64,000 nucleotides of DNA from Frankia sp. AiPs1. GTDB taxonomy: Bacteria > Actinomycetota > Actinomycetes > Frankiales > Frankiaceae. The DNA lies in assembly GCF_023716945.1 (NCBI RefSeq), contig NZ_JAMQQF010000001.1:1-64000 (forward strand), in the 5' to 3' direction. A model generated the notes under the pieces. That model had not been told where the DNA came from, searched no databases, and worked only from the letters and a program-made list of their open reading frames with translations. Shown here piece by piece: positions 36,234-45,000 of the stretch. A program made the position numbers and the translations under genes. Within the stretch, counting starts at the first letter, position 1. Each line of letters starts with the position of its first letter.

Positions 36234-37715
36234 TTGTTCCAGGTACCAAGATCTGGGATGCTGTGTTCATGGCGGACGGAGGACGTCGTAGAACGTTCGG
36301 CAACTGCACGATGGGCGGCCGTAGAAGGTGTCCGAAAGGTTTGGGGTTCCGGTGCGGATCGCGCATGGGGTGGCGCCATCACTAGCCTGGAGCAGCTGCG
36401 AGGCTTCATCCTCGAGGAGGTACTGGCCCGGCTCCTTTACGAGAGCGGGTACCGCCTCCTGGTGTCCGAGACACAGGACCCCGAGGCGCTCAGACGGGGC
36501 GCGCACGGGCTCCTCGTTCGAGGCCGAGGCACCGATCACCAAGCCGACGTGCTCGGCGAGTTGACGTTGCCCGTCCCCTTCTCGCTACCACTGCGCGTGT
36601 TTGTCGAAGCAAAATATCGCGCCGCGAAGACGGGCCTCGGTGACGTGCGGAACGCGCATGGAGTCATTCACGACGTCAACGAGCACCACTCGACAGCCTC
36701 AGCGGGTACCCGCGCAATCCCGATGCGGCGTTACCACTACCGGTACGTTTTGTTCTCCACTTCCGGGTTCACCAAGCCGGCCCAGCAGTTCGCCCTCGCC
36801 CAGCAGATCTCCCTTGTGGACCTGTCGAGCCCAGGATTCGCCGGGCTGTTGGGCGCCGCCGACAGGGTCGCGCAGGGGCTCTATGGCCTCGCTGAAGAAG
36901 CGCAGATATCACCGTTTCCGACCGGGCAGGTCCGCACCGCTCTCAGGCTGGCGTTCGGCACCTGGACCGACAGGGAATCCGACGATATCGATGACGTAGA
37001 CACCGATGATGCGGTCAGCTTCCAGCGGCGCACGAGTCGAGCCCGATGGGCAAACCAGCTGAACCCGGCGCAGCGGGAGCTTCAAACACTTCCCCTAGAT
37101 CGTCTGGAGTCTCTCGCGGCCGAGCTCGCCGGACGGCTCGGCGAAAATTTGGTCTTCGCCTTCCCGTCTGCGCCCTTTGTGCTGGCTCTGCGGCCCTCCG
37201 ATCTCTCCGCGCTCGACACCTACGTCGCTCGCAATGGCTCCGAGGTAGACGTGAACATCCTATTCGTGACCCGACGCGAGGTCACCGGAGACTGGATGAT
37301 CGTGCCCGCCGACGGTTCACGATCCTTTCAGCTCCAGTTCTCGTTACCGGCGCTACTCGAAGACTGGATTCTTCACGACGAGCGCACAGCGGCGCGTCGC
37401 GCACGCGGCATCAAGGCCGAACTGCTGTCCTCGATCTCGCTGTTCCGAAACGGCCGCCTCATCCGGCTACAGTACGAACGCCATGGCGGATCTCGCGTTC
37501 CTGATCTGGGCGACATCCCGGGTGATCATGGCAACCTTCGACGTCGCTCCCGAGGCCTGGCGACGCCACCTCGACCTCCACCTGGATGGGTTGCGCCCCG
37601 AGGCGGCGCACCCGCTGTCCGTTCCACCGATGACCGCCGAACAGGTCGCGACCGCGCTGCGTGCCGGCTAACTCGGTCTATTTGCACAGGTCAGACGGTT
37701 CGTGGCGCAGCATAG
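36234..37715 (+). CDS. Mrr-like PD-(D/E)XK restriction endonuclease, C-terminus fused to foreign frame
   Basis: A 493-codon frame. Residues 50-130 look like the nuclease core of type IV/Mrr-like enzymes: a helix 'LEQLRGFILEEVLARLLYESGY', then Asp105 in 'DHQADVLGEL' and 'VFVEAKYR' with Glu125 and Lys127, giving D...E-x-K. A long middle follows ('YVLFSTSGFTKPAQQFALAQ' and others). From about base 37470 the frame loses gene-like character and overlaps a TetR remnant in another frame, so the last 75 or so residues are probably read-through after a recombination joint. The true start is unclear; none of the ATGs has a good ribosome site. Base composition is less GC-rich than neighbours, suggesting transfer. 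Confidence 0.62.
   Translation: MFQVPRSGMLCSWRTEDVVERSATARWAAVEGVRKVWGSGADRAWGGAITSLEQLRGFILEEVLARLLYESGYRLLVSETQDPEALRRGAHGLLVRGRGTDHQADVLGELTLPVPFSLPLRVFVEAKYRAAKTGLGDVRNAHGVIHDVNEHHSTASAGTRAIPMRRYHYRYVLFSTSGFTKPAQQFALAQQISLVDLSSPGFAGLLGAADRVAQGLYGLAEEAQISPFPTGQVRTALRLAFGTWTDRESDDIDDVDTDDAVSFQRRTSRARWANQLNPAQRELQTLPLDRLESLAAELAGRLGENLVFAFPSAPFVLALRPSDLSALDTYVARNGSEVDVNILFVTRREVTGDWMIVPADGSRSFQLQFSLPALLEDWILHDERTAARRARGIKAELLSSISLFRNGRLIRLQYERHGGSRVPDLGDIPGDHGNLRRRSRGLATPPRPPPGWVAPRGGAPAVRSTDDRRTGRDRAACRLTRSICTGQTVRGAA
37483..37671 (+). pseudogene. TetR-family regulator C-terminal remnant
   Basis: A 62-codon frame overlapping the end of the nuclease frame. It reads like the last helices of a TetR repressor: 'VIMATFDVAPEAWRRHLDL', 'HLDGLRPEAAHPLSVPPMT', ending with 'AEQVATALRAG'. 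No HTH part is found upstream, since the nuclease gene occupies that space. The remnant marks a breakpoint near 37470-37500. Confidence 0.6.
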
Positions 37716-37716
37716 C

Positions 37717-37785
37717 GGACCATGCGTACCAGCATCCGAACTGTTCGATCTTGGTTGTCGTCCCTGAAATCACTGTCCGACCGGT
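37717..37785. repeat. Dispersed 69-bp repeat, copy A
   Basis: About 87% identical to 50942-51010 in the same orientation. On the minus strand both encode T-G-R-T-V-(I/T)-S-G-x-x-x-K-I-x-x-F-G-C-W-Y-x-W-S in frame, so the repeat is probably part of a coding region or the end of a mobile element. It lies between the TetR remnant and the HepT gene. Confidence 0.85.
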
Positions 37786-37871
37786 CACAGACCGGCCGAG
37801 GCTTGGAGACGCTTCCGTCGCCGCTCCATCGTCACCTGCCGCCGGACATAGAACGCGAGCCAGACGCGCGG

Positions 37872-38243
37872 TCAGTGCGGCTGGTCGAGTTGGCTGGCGA
37901 TGAATGGGAACTCGGCTTTGAGGAGCGTCAGCAGTTTCTCCCGGAGTTCCCGCAGCGCGGTCGTGGCGATCCGCCACACAATTGACCAATCGACCTCGAA
38001 GTACGCGTGAACGGCGATGTTGCGGAATCCGGTGACGGACCGCCACGGCACGTCCGGCCACCGTCCGCGGATCTCGGGCGATACTCGTCCGGCCGCCTCG
38101 CCGATCACCAAAAGTTTCTGCAGGACGGCACTCTGAATCAGATCGCTGTCCAGGAACGCGGCCTCGTCGACCTCCTGGACGAATGCCAGCGCGGCGACCG
38201 CGGCTTCGATCATATCGACGAGGTAGAGCTCATCACGCCGCAT
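37872..38243 (-). CDS. hepT: HepT-like HEPN ribonuclease toxin (DUF86)
   Basis: A 123-residue all-helical DUF86 protein. The RX4HXY ribonuclease motif is complete at residues 74-81 (R74, H79, Y81; 'GFRNIAVHAYF'). HepT toxins are RNases blocked by AMP-ylation by the partner MntA. It overlaps the MntA gene by 11 bp, with its ATG inside the MntA 3' end, so the two are translationally coupled. The antitoxin gene comes first, as usual for this system. Confidence 0.87.
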   Translation of the reverse strand: MRRDELYLVDMIEAAVAALAFVQEVDEAAFLDSDLIQSAVLQKLLVIGEAAGRVSPEIRGRWPDVPWRSVTGFRNIAVHAYFEVDWSIVWRIATTALRELREKLLTLLKAEFPFIASQLDQPH

Positions 38244-38523
38244 AAAGGACCCGAGCCTCCGCGAGCACTCGATCGCGGATGACCCACTTCAACCGGGACT
38301 TGGGCACCAGGTCGACACGGCGACCCACGATCTTTTCAAGATCATCCCGAAGGTCGACGATCTCGAAGCCAAGCGTCGAGTCGGGCGCCAGCACGTACAG
38401 CAGGTCGACGTCCGAGGAGTCGGTGTCCTCGCCGCGCGCCACCGAGCCGAAGACGGACAACTCGGCGACGCCATAGCGCCGGCACACCTCGGCAATCCGG
38501 CTGTCACGAAGATCGATGGTCAC
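38233..38523 (-). CDS. mntA: MntA-type minimal nucleotidyltransferase antitoxin
   Basis: A 96-residue minimal nucleotidyltransferase with the exact GSX10DXD motif (Gly26-Ser27 ... Asp38, Asp40; 'FGSVARGEDTDSSDVDLL'). By family it AMP-ylates HepT, silencing it. The GTG at 38523 is chosen because a perfect GGAGGTGAT ribosome site is 9 bases upstream; a longer frame from 38559 would include that site. The pair sits in accessory DNA next to the nuclease and excisionase remnants. Confidence 0.88.
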   Translation of the reverse strand: MTIDLRDSRIAEVCRRYGVAELSVFGSVARGEDTDSSDVDLLYVLAPDSTLGFEIVDLRDDLEKIVGRRVDLVPKSRLKWVIRDRVLAEARVLYAA

Positions 38524-38778
38524 ATCGCCATTATCACCTCCGGACAGCCACGACCGCACGACCCAGGCACCGCCTCACGCGCGACGCCCGCGGCGTCCTG
38601 CGAGTAGCCCTCCGTCAGTTCGGCGAGGCGGGGCGTACGGGCGCGGCCAGTGGCATGGCTCAGGGTTACATGACGCCTGTCGATCCTGCCACCGGCCGCG
38701 CGGGTGCTGCACACGGTATGGACACACCGTGGTCGTACACACCGTGATCGTGACGATGCTGGCCTCGCCGGGGGATTG

Positions 38779-39046
38779 TCAGGCGGTGGTGTTGGCGAAG
38801 GCTGCGCCGCGACGGACGTCATCGGGGTCGACGGCGGGACCGTTCACGTCCAAGGCTGCCATGAGTGCGGCCGTCGGAACCTGGTAGCGCCAGCCGAGTC
38901 GCATGACGCGGCACGGGAAGCGCTGCTCATGGACCAGCCTGTAGGGCGGTGCTGACGGAGATTCCGACGGCTCGTGCGGCGGTGCTCAGGTCCATCACGG
39001 TCGGCAGTTCGAACAGCTCGGGAAAGGTGAGTCGCCGGCCAGTCAC
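38779..39046 (-). pseudogene. Excisionase-type HTH protein broken by a one-base insertion
   Basis: From GTG at 39046 the frame reads 'LTFPELFELPTVMDLSTAARAVGISVSTA' and then stops after a few foreign residues. The next frame continues the family exactly: 'YRLVHEQRFPCRVMRLGWRYQVPTAALMAAL', ending at 38779. Deleting one G:C in the GGG at 38945-38947 would give an 88-residue MerR/excisionase-like HTH protein, as used by actinobacterial integrative elements. The GTG overlaps the upstream gene's stop as GTGA. It could be a true mutation, a sequencing error, or less likely a programmed +1 shift. No integrase gene follows downstream. Confidence 0.72.
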
Positions 39047-39744
39047 GCCGCTTTCCCATCGCCGTGGCGGTCGGCCTGGTCACGTGCCAGTTTCAGGCCG
39101 AGCCGCTGGGCGACTGCGCCGAGGCGCTCGCCCTCTATTGTAACCGGATCAACATCGCCGCTGCTTTTATCCATGGCGAGTGTACCGTCGCCGACCAGAC
39201 GCTGGAAAGCGGCAATCGCTCGCGACGCATCGAAGGGCGAGGCATCGAGCGCCCGGACGAGCTCGATGTCGGCGGTGGGGGTTTCCGGTCGTGGGCGTGA
39301 GACAGTGCGTCTAACATGACGGTACGTATTCCGCCAGAGTGTGCGGCCAAGGTCCGGCCGGTCCAGGTCCGCAACGCGGGCCGTCGCAAGAAAGGTGCTA
39401 ACGGCTTCGGCTTCCAGCTCTGCAAGATCAAACTGAACCCCGTGGCTACGGCAGCGCCAGCAGATCTTCCGGAGCCCGGGCGTCATCATCCAGATTGTGA
39501 TGACGTCCCAAGGATCGGTCTTTTCGCGGGCAAGCTGGAGGAGGCGCGACCAGATGCCATCGCGTAGGTCGGCCGGCGTGTCGGCGTTCAACATGATGTC
39601 ACGTAGCGCCTTTACCGAGTTTCGAAAAACCTGGTGGCCGCCGTCGGCCGCCGGGACCTCCAGGGTGAGGCTCGAGATGAGCGGTGAGTGGGAGACGTGG
39701 GCTTCGACAGAATCAAGAACGCGGGCGCAGAGCAGGATTGCCAA
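39043..39744 (-). CDS. Sigma-like HTH protein associated with excisionase
   Basis: A 233-residue protein starting at TTG, supported by a strong AGGAGGAA ribosome site about 6 bases upstream. It contains 'LRKICWRCRSHGVQFDLAELEAEAVSTFL', 'DLGRTLWRNTYRHVRRTV' and a C-terminal 'GERLGAVAQRLGLKLARDQADRH' that resembles a sigma region 4-type HTH. Similar proteins precede the excisionase gene in integrative elements of actinobacteria, where they probably control it. The stop overlaps the excisionase GTG (GTGA), so the two are coupled. Exact function unknown; not a canonical sigma factor. Confidence 0.55.
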   Translation of the reverse strand: MAILLCARVLDSVEAHVSHSPLISSLTLEVPAADGGHQVFRNSVKALRDIMLNADTPADLRDGIWSRLLQLAREKTDPWDVITIWMMTPGLRKICWRCRSHGVQFDLAELEAEAVSTFLATARVADLDRPDLGRTLWRNTYRHVRRTVSRPRPETPTADIELVRALDASPFDASRAIAAFQRLVGDGTLAMDKSSGDVDPVTIEGERLGAVAQRLGLKLARDQADRHGDGKAA

Positions 39745-39943
39745 ATCAGTTCCTCCTCGGTGCGGGCGACGGCCGTTTCTTCGTCACGTTCCGTCGTAGC
39801 AGCACTGCCCCAACATAAAGGCGACATGTGCCTCTTGGCGTGGTCCCGTCGTGAGCCTCGTGGCGCTACGGCGATGGGCCTCCGTGGCAGGGACCTCGGC
39901 CATCAAAGCCCCCCTGGCGGTGTGCGGGAGTGATTGTTCCCGA

Positions 39944-39973
39944 GCTGGTCGCAGCGAGGGGGCTGCGACCGGC
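39944..39973 (-). terminator. Hairpin terminator after the ECF sigma operon
   Basis: An 11-bp stem (GCTGGTCGCAG with CTGCGACCGGC, one G-T wobble) and an 8-nt loop lie about 10 bases past the stop of the CU044_5270-type gene. No T-tract. Position and strength fit termination of the minus-strand operon. Confidence 0.6.
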
Positions 39974-39983
39974 CGAAAGGGAA

Positions 39984-41060
39984 TCAACCGGTTTGTCCTA
40001 CCGCTGTGACCTGCCGCTCCACAGTGAACTGGGTGTAGTCGGCCACGGTGGGGCGTTTCGGCAGCTTCAGACCGGGCGGCGGAGAAGGAAGGTAGACGGT
40101 CTCGACGACCAGTTCCTCCCCATCGCCAGACAGCAGCAGATAACCGAACGCCGTGGTGAGGCTTTCCGGTCCGGACACCTGCACACCGACAGCCCGCCCG
40201 TCGCGCCCCGCCCGGTCGGTGACCCTCCCCGCGTCGAAGACACCGGGCGCCTCGGCGAGGACCTCGAACAGCGCCGCGTTCTGTGCGGCGGTCGTGTCAC
40301 CTTCACGCAGCCGGCCCAGCACGGCGAGGGCGACGTCGGTACCGCTCGGGATGCGACCCTGGGCCCGCACCGGTGCCTCAAGGGCGGCGCGCAGCCGACC
40401 GGGATCGGTGGGCAACGGAACCTCGCCTGCCTCGGCCGGTATCTCGGTCAGCCCATGCCGGGTCGGAGCGGGTTGCGGGCCACCGACATCGTGTCCGGCT
40501 CGGTCGACCTGCTGCAGAAGCCGGTCGACGTGCCGCGATCCGTCCGGTCGGCGCCATTCGGCCACAAGGTAGGTGGTGGCGGTCGTGGTGGCCTTCCGCC
40601 GAGCGACGGTCACGTCGAGGCCGTAGGTCTGACGCACCGTGTAGCGCACGGGTCCGACACCCACGACCGCGGCGGTCCGCTGGTCGCGCGCGGCAGCCAG
40701 CAGCGTCCCGACCGCCGCCTGCCGATCCCCACCGGTCACGGTCAGCAGCGGCGTCGGCAACAGCGGCGCCGCCGTGGCCGTGTCACGCCCACCGATCACG
40801 TTCACCGCGGTCAGCAGCAAAGCCAACACCACCACGGCGGCCGCGGAGGCGACCGTCGCCCGTGCCCGCAGCCGGCCCCGCCACCCAGGCGAGTACTCCG
40901 CTGAGACCCGCAACGTCCGCAACACCTCTGCCGCCCGCCGCCGCTGCGCACAAGTCGGTGGCCGCTGCGGAGACGGATCTGTGCCGGCCAGCAGCATCCG
41001 GACGGCCCGCAGGTCGTCCTCGGCAGCGCTGCCGTCGGTGTCGTGGTCGGTCGATGTCAT
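39984..41060 (-). CDS. CU044_5270-type membrane protein, ECF sigma partner
   Basis: A 358-residue protein with one membrane helix near residues 78-98 ('ATVASAAAVVVLALLLTAV') separating a cytoplasmic N-terminus (about 75 residues) from a long outer domain ending 'YTQFTVERQVTAVGQTG'. This is the layout of the CU044_5270 family, which is nearly always encoded after an ECF sigma factor and probably acts as its anti-sigma or sensor. The ATG overlaps the sigma stop (ATGA, 41057-41060), so the two are translationally coupled. Confidence 0.82.
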   Translation of the reverse strand: MTSTDHDTDGSAAEDDLRAVRMLLAGTDPSPQRPPTCAQRRRAAEVLRTLRVSAEYSPGWRGRLRARATVASAAAVVVLALLLTAVNVIGGRDTATAAPLLPTPLLTVTGGDRQAAVGTLLAAARDQRTAAVVGVGPVRYTVRQTYGLDVTVARRKATTTATTYLVAEWRRPDGSRHVDRLLQQVDRAGHDVGGPQPAPTRHGLTEIPAEAGEVPLPTDPGRLRAALEAPVRAQGRIPSGTDVALAVLGRLREGDTTAAQNAALFEVLAEAPGVFDAGRVTDRAGRDGRAVGVQVSGPESLTTAFGYLLLSGDGEELVVETVYLPSPPPGLKLPKRPTVADYTQFTVERQVTAVGQTG

Positions 41061-41650
41061 CGAGACCTTCCCAGGGCAGACGAAGACGGCGAAACGTCTG
41101 CGGGGACAGGCCCCTCGACGAGGGCCTGCAACCGGCGGCGGGCGCGGTGCAGCCGAACCTTCGCTGCGGCCGGGGAGACCGACAGCGCGGTCGCGAGCCC
41201 GGCCACGTCCAGGCCCTCCCACACCGCAAGGGTCAGGATCTCCCGGTCGTCCTCCGACAGACGTTCCAGGACGCGCACAGCCTGATCGCGGCGAATGGCC
41301 TTGTCGGCGACAACATCCACCCCGGCGGTCGAATCAGCCGTGGCCGCCGAACCCGTCATAGACAACTTGGCGGTGAGCCGAACGGCCCGAGCCTGCGACC
41401 GGCGGCGATTGCGTACCGCGTTACCCGCGATCGCATACAGCCATGGCAGTACCTCCGCGGCGTCGGCCGGCTGTTTCTCCCACGACCGCCACACCACCAG
41501 GAAGGTCTCCGACACCACGTCCCAGGCGGCAGCGTCCTCACCGAGCCGGCGCCGCGCGAAACGCAGAACAGCCAGGTGATGGTCCTGGAACAACGCCTCG
41601 GACAGCGTCGCGGAGGAACGCGGCGGCACGGAAGATCCTTCCTCAGGCAT
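41057..41650 (-). CDS. ECF (extracytoplasmic function) RNA polymerase sigma factor
   Basis: A 197-residue ECF sigma factor. Region 2: 'LFQDHHLAVLRFARRRLG' and 'AWDVVSETFLVVWRSWEKQP' with 'EVLPWLYAIAGNAVRNRRR'; region 4: 'LSEDDREILTLAVWEGLDVAGLATALSVSPAAAKVRLHRARRRL'-type HTH. It directs RNA polymerase to a small stress regulon. The following gene is its coupled membrane partner. No clear autoregulatory promoter could be assigned upstream. Confidence 0.92.
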   Translation of the reverse strand: MPEEGSSVPPRSSATLSEALFQDHHLAVLRFARRRLGEDAAAWDVVSETFLVVWRSWEKQPADAAEVLPWLYAIAGNAVRNRRRSQARAVRLTAKLSMTGSAATADSTAGVDVVADKAIRRDQAVRVLERLSEDDREILTLAVWEGLDVAGLATALSVSPAAAKVRLHRARRRLQALVEGPVPADVSPSSSALGRSR

Positions 41651-41744
41651 CTCCCCTACAGGTCCGACCGGCAGTCAGAGTTACAACCCCACCCACCCGA
41701 CCACCACCTGTCGATCTTCACGGCGACCGGCCTGCCGCAAAAGG

Positions 41745-41981
41745 CTCACCGCCGACGTACTGACCACGCACCTGTGCGGCCAGACACACATCGGGCTGTA
41801 CCCCCTGCTCGACGGCGACCGGCGCTGGTCGCTCGCCGCCGACCGCGACTCCGCACTGACCATTCACGTAGTCAGCCTCGACCACATCATCCGCTCGAAG
41901 GAAACGCGAGCAGGACGCGTTGCTCGTCGGCGGGCAGCCGCGCCAGGCACGGCACCGCCGGGCCGCCGGCTCGGCCGGTAG
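41745..41981 (+). pseudogene. Scar joining a TOTE-primase fragment and a nucleotidyltransferase tail
   Basis: In one plus-strand frame the sequence reads 'LTADVLTTHLCGQTHIGLYP' followed by 'LLDGDRRWSLAADRDSA', which matches the start of the archaeo-eukaryotic primase domain of TOTE conflict proteins (typically H-L-x-G-x-x-x-x-G-x-Y-P-L-L ... L-A-A-D-F-D). It then switches within the same frame to 'LTIHVVSLDHIIRSKETR', typical of the C-terminus of nucleotidyltransferase-type proteins ('V..LDDI(I/V)RSKEA'), and decays. There is no room for either whole gene. This is a remnant of two accessory genes fused by deletion. Confidence 0.55.
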
Positions 41982-42003
41982 CTGTGTCAGCCACCGGCCG
42001 AGC
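41969..42003 (-). terminator. Strong hairpin downstream of the glycine-rich lipoprotein gene
   Basis: A perfect 11-bp stem (GCTCGGCCGGT / ACCGGCCGAGC) continues after one mismatch into four more pairs (GCTG/CAGC) with a TGT loop. It is 56 bp past the stop of the large lipoprotein gene on the minus strand, a good candidate terminator without a T-tract. Confidence 0.65.
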
Positions 42004-42058
42004 GCGGGGTCCTGTCCTGTTGTGGAGCGTTACTTCTGAGGGTCTGCCGTACGTCTGG

Positions 42059-45000
42059 TCAGGGCTTCGTGGCCAGCGCGGGCGTGGGGGACGGTGCCGG
42101 AGCCGGAGCCGGAGCCGGGCTCGGAGCTGAGGTCCCAGAAGAGGTCCAGGTGATCGTGACCTCTCCGTTGCCGCCGTTGACGGTGCCGGAGTTGACCCCG
42201 CTCGTCAGAGTCGGGTTCACGATGCTCGACGCGGCGAACGAGCTTCCACCAGCGCCCCCGCCCCCGGCGCCACCGTAGCCGCCGAAGGTGCCGCCGCCCC
42301 CGGCGCCGCCACCACCACCGAAGTAGCCGCCGCCCGCGCCGCCGCCTGCGCCACCACCGGAAGTGGTGGCGTTCGGGTCTGCGCAGGCCGGGGTGTAGGC
42401 CCCGTTGCAGGGCAGGTTCCCGGCTCCGCCGGTCCCGCCGGTCCCGGACCTGCCGTCAGTACCGTCGCCGCCGCAGCGCGGATCGGTCGACGGGCTACTC
42501 ACCGGGGGGTTTCCCGCGCCATGACGGCACGCGTTCAGCCCTCCGCTGCCTGCGACGGTCTGGGTTCCGGCCTTGCCCGGGACGCCGGCATTACCACCAT
42601 CCACGAGCGCCCCACCGTCGGTGTCGGCGTCGCCCCCGGCTCCGCCGAGCGCGTTGCCCTGACCGCCGACGCCGCCGGCACCGCCGCCGCCGCCGGCGAC
42701 CAGCACCCGGGCGGACAGGTCACAGGCAAGTGCGGCACACCCTGCCGCGGCCAGGCGGACGTCGGAGGAGCCGCCGCCACCGGAGCCGTTACCGCCGTTG
42801 GACGCGGTTCCGCCGTTCGCACCGGAGCCGTCACCAGGCCCGCCTGGCACGCCGGCGTCGGCCCCGCCGAATCCGCCGAGTGCTCCCGATCCGCCGGACG
42901 GGCCGTTACTCATCCCGCCCGAGCGTGATGCCGCAGTTCCATCGGCGCCTTTACCCGCCACGTCCACCTGTAGGACCTGGCCGCTCGTCAGACCCGTCAG
43001 GGTCCCGGATGCCCGGCCACCGCTGCCGCCGGGACGCCCGGTGATGTCCCCCGCCGGGGACGGGTGCGCCGCGTCACCAGCGACGAAGTAGTGCCCACCC
43101 TGGGCGCCAGTCACTGTGATCTCGACCGACTCCACACCCGCGGGCACGGTGAAGGTGTCCGATCCGGCTGTGTGATAGGTGCAGGTCATCGTCGTCGTGT
43201 CGGACTGCGCACCGGTCTTCCCGCACACTGGCCCGGCCGCTACGGCCCGCGCTGGGGCGATCGCGATCCCTACCGGTCGGTCACCGACGGAAATGGGGCT
43301 TCCGGGGGTGTTGGTGGCCACGTCGATCGGCGTCACCGAGTTACTGTCGCGATTAACAGCGTAGGCGGCTACGCCGTCCGGTGTAACCGCAATGGCGAAC
43401 GGCTCGACACCCCCCGTCGCAATAGTGGTGCCAGGGGTGTTGGTGGCCACGTCGATCGGCGTCACCACGTTGTCGCGCTCATTGGTGACGTACACGGTCT
43501 TTCCGTCGGGCGTGATCGCGATTCCGACTGGGCGGTCACTGACCGGAATGGCTTTCCCGGGAGTGTTGGTAGCCACGTCGATCGGCGTCACCGTGGAGCT
43601 GCCGGCGTTGGCGTTGTCGGTGACGTACACGGTCTTTCCGTCGGGTGTGATCGTAACCCACTGCGGGTTGTTCCCGGCGGGGATCGGCGTGCCAGCGGTG
43701 TTGGTGGCCACGTCGATCGGCGTCACCGTGTTGCTCGCGGCGTTGGCGACGTAGGCGGTTCGACCATCGGGCGTGATCACGATGCCGTGCGCATCGTCAC
43801 CCACCGGGATGCGGGCGCCGGGAGTGCCCGTGGCCACGTCGATCGGCGTCACGTCGTCGCTGGCGTTGTCCACGACGTAGGCGGTCTTGCCATTGGGAGT
43901 CACGGCGACCCCGAACGGGAACTGGCCGACCGGGATCGGGGTGCCGGGCGTGTTGGTGGCCACGTCGATGGGTGTCACCGTGTTGTCGGCCCGGTTCGTC
44001 ACGTAGACGGTTCTGCCGTCAGGCGTGACCGTAAGCCCTCTGGGGCTCGCTCCGACCGGGATCGGAGTGCCGGCAGTATTGGTGGTCACGTCAATCGGAG
44101 TCACCGTGTTACCGAAATTGTTAATCACGTACGCGGTGGCCGCGGCCGGCTTCGTGCCAGGGCCCTGCGTTGGCCCCGACGTCGAAGTCGGAGTCGGAGT
44201 CGGGGACATGGGCGACTGAGAGGGACTGGTCGACGGGGTGGGGCTGGGCGACGCGGAGGTACCCCAGGAGATGGTGACCTGGCCGTTCCCGTTGTTGATG
44301 GTCCCGGTGTTGACACCAGTGGTCAGAACGGCGGAGCTCACCGTCGTGGCGGCGAAGGAGCTGCCCCCGCCGCCACCGGCACCTGCTCCGCCGCCACCGA
44401 TGCTGGTGCCACCGCCGCCCGAGCCTCCACCGCCACCGAAGTACCCGCCACCGCCACCGCCACCAGCGCCACCGCCTGACTCCGTGTCATCGGGGTTGCG
44501 GCAGGGTGGGTTGTGCTCACCCAGGCAGGCCTGGTTTCCTACCCCCCCGACGCCGCCCGTGCCGGCGGCGCCGTCGGCGCCGTCACCGCCGAAACGCGGA
44601 TCGTTGGGATCGGGGGGAGGCGGCGTCGCGTGCCGTCCGGGGTTGAGACCCCCGGCCCCACCTGCGGTCTGGCTGCCGCCACCCCCAGGAGCCCCCGGAT
44701 GGCCCCCGTCGACGAGGGCACCACCAGCAGCGCCGGCAGCACCGCCACCAGCGCCGCCCGCGCCGGGCAGCGCGTAGCCCTGGCCCCCGGTGCCGCCACC
44801 GCCGCCGCCGCCCGCACCGACCAGCGCTCGATCCGACAGACCGCACGTCAATGCCGCGCAGCCAGTAGCAGCGATCCGTACATCCGAGGAACCGCCGCCG
44901 CCGGCGCCGTTGCCACCGTTGTTACTCGCGGTCCCGCCAGCGGATCCGCCGGCGTCGCCCTTACCGCCGGCTACACCACCGTTGGAGCCGCCGAACCCTC

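Noticed and set aside
40283-42130. 615-codon plus-strand ORF across the ECF sigma operon
   Set aside because: Translation is Arg/Pro-rich shadow of two well-supported minus-strand genes.
43064-44479. Long plus-strand ORF (471 codons) opposite the propeller lipoprotein
   Set aside because: Mirror of the YVTN/Gly repeats; Arg/Gly/Val-His-rich translation without family features or ribosome site.
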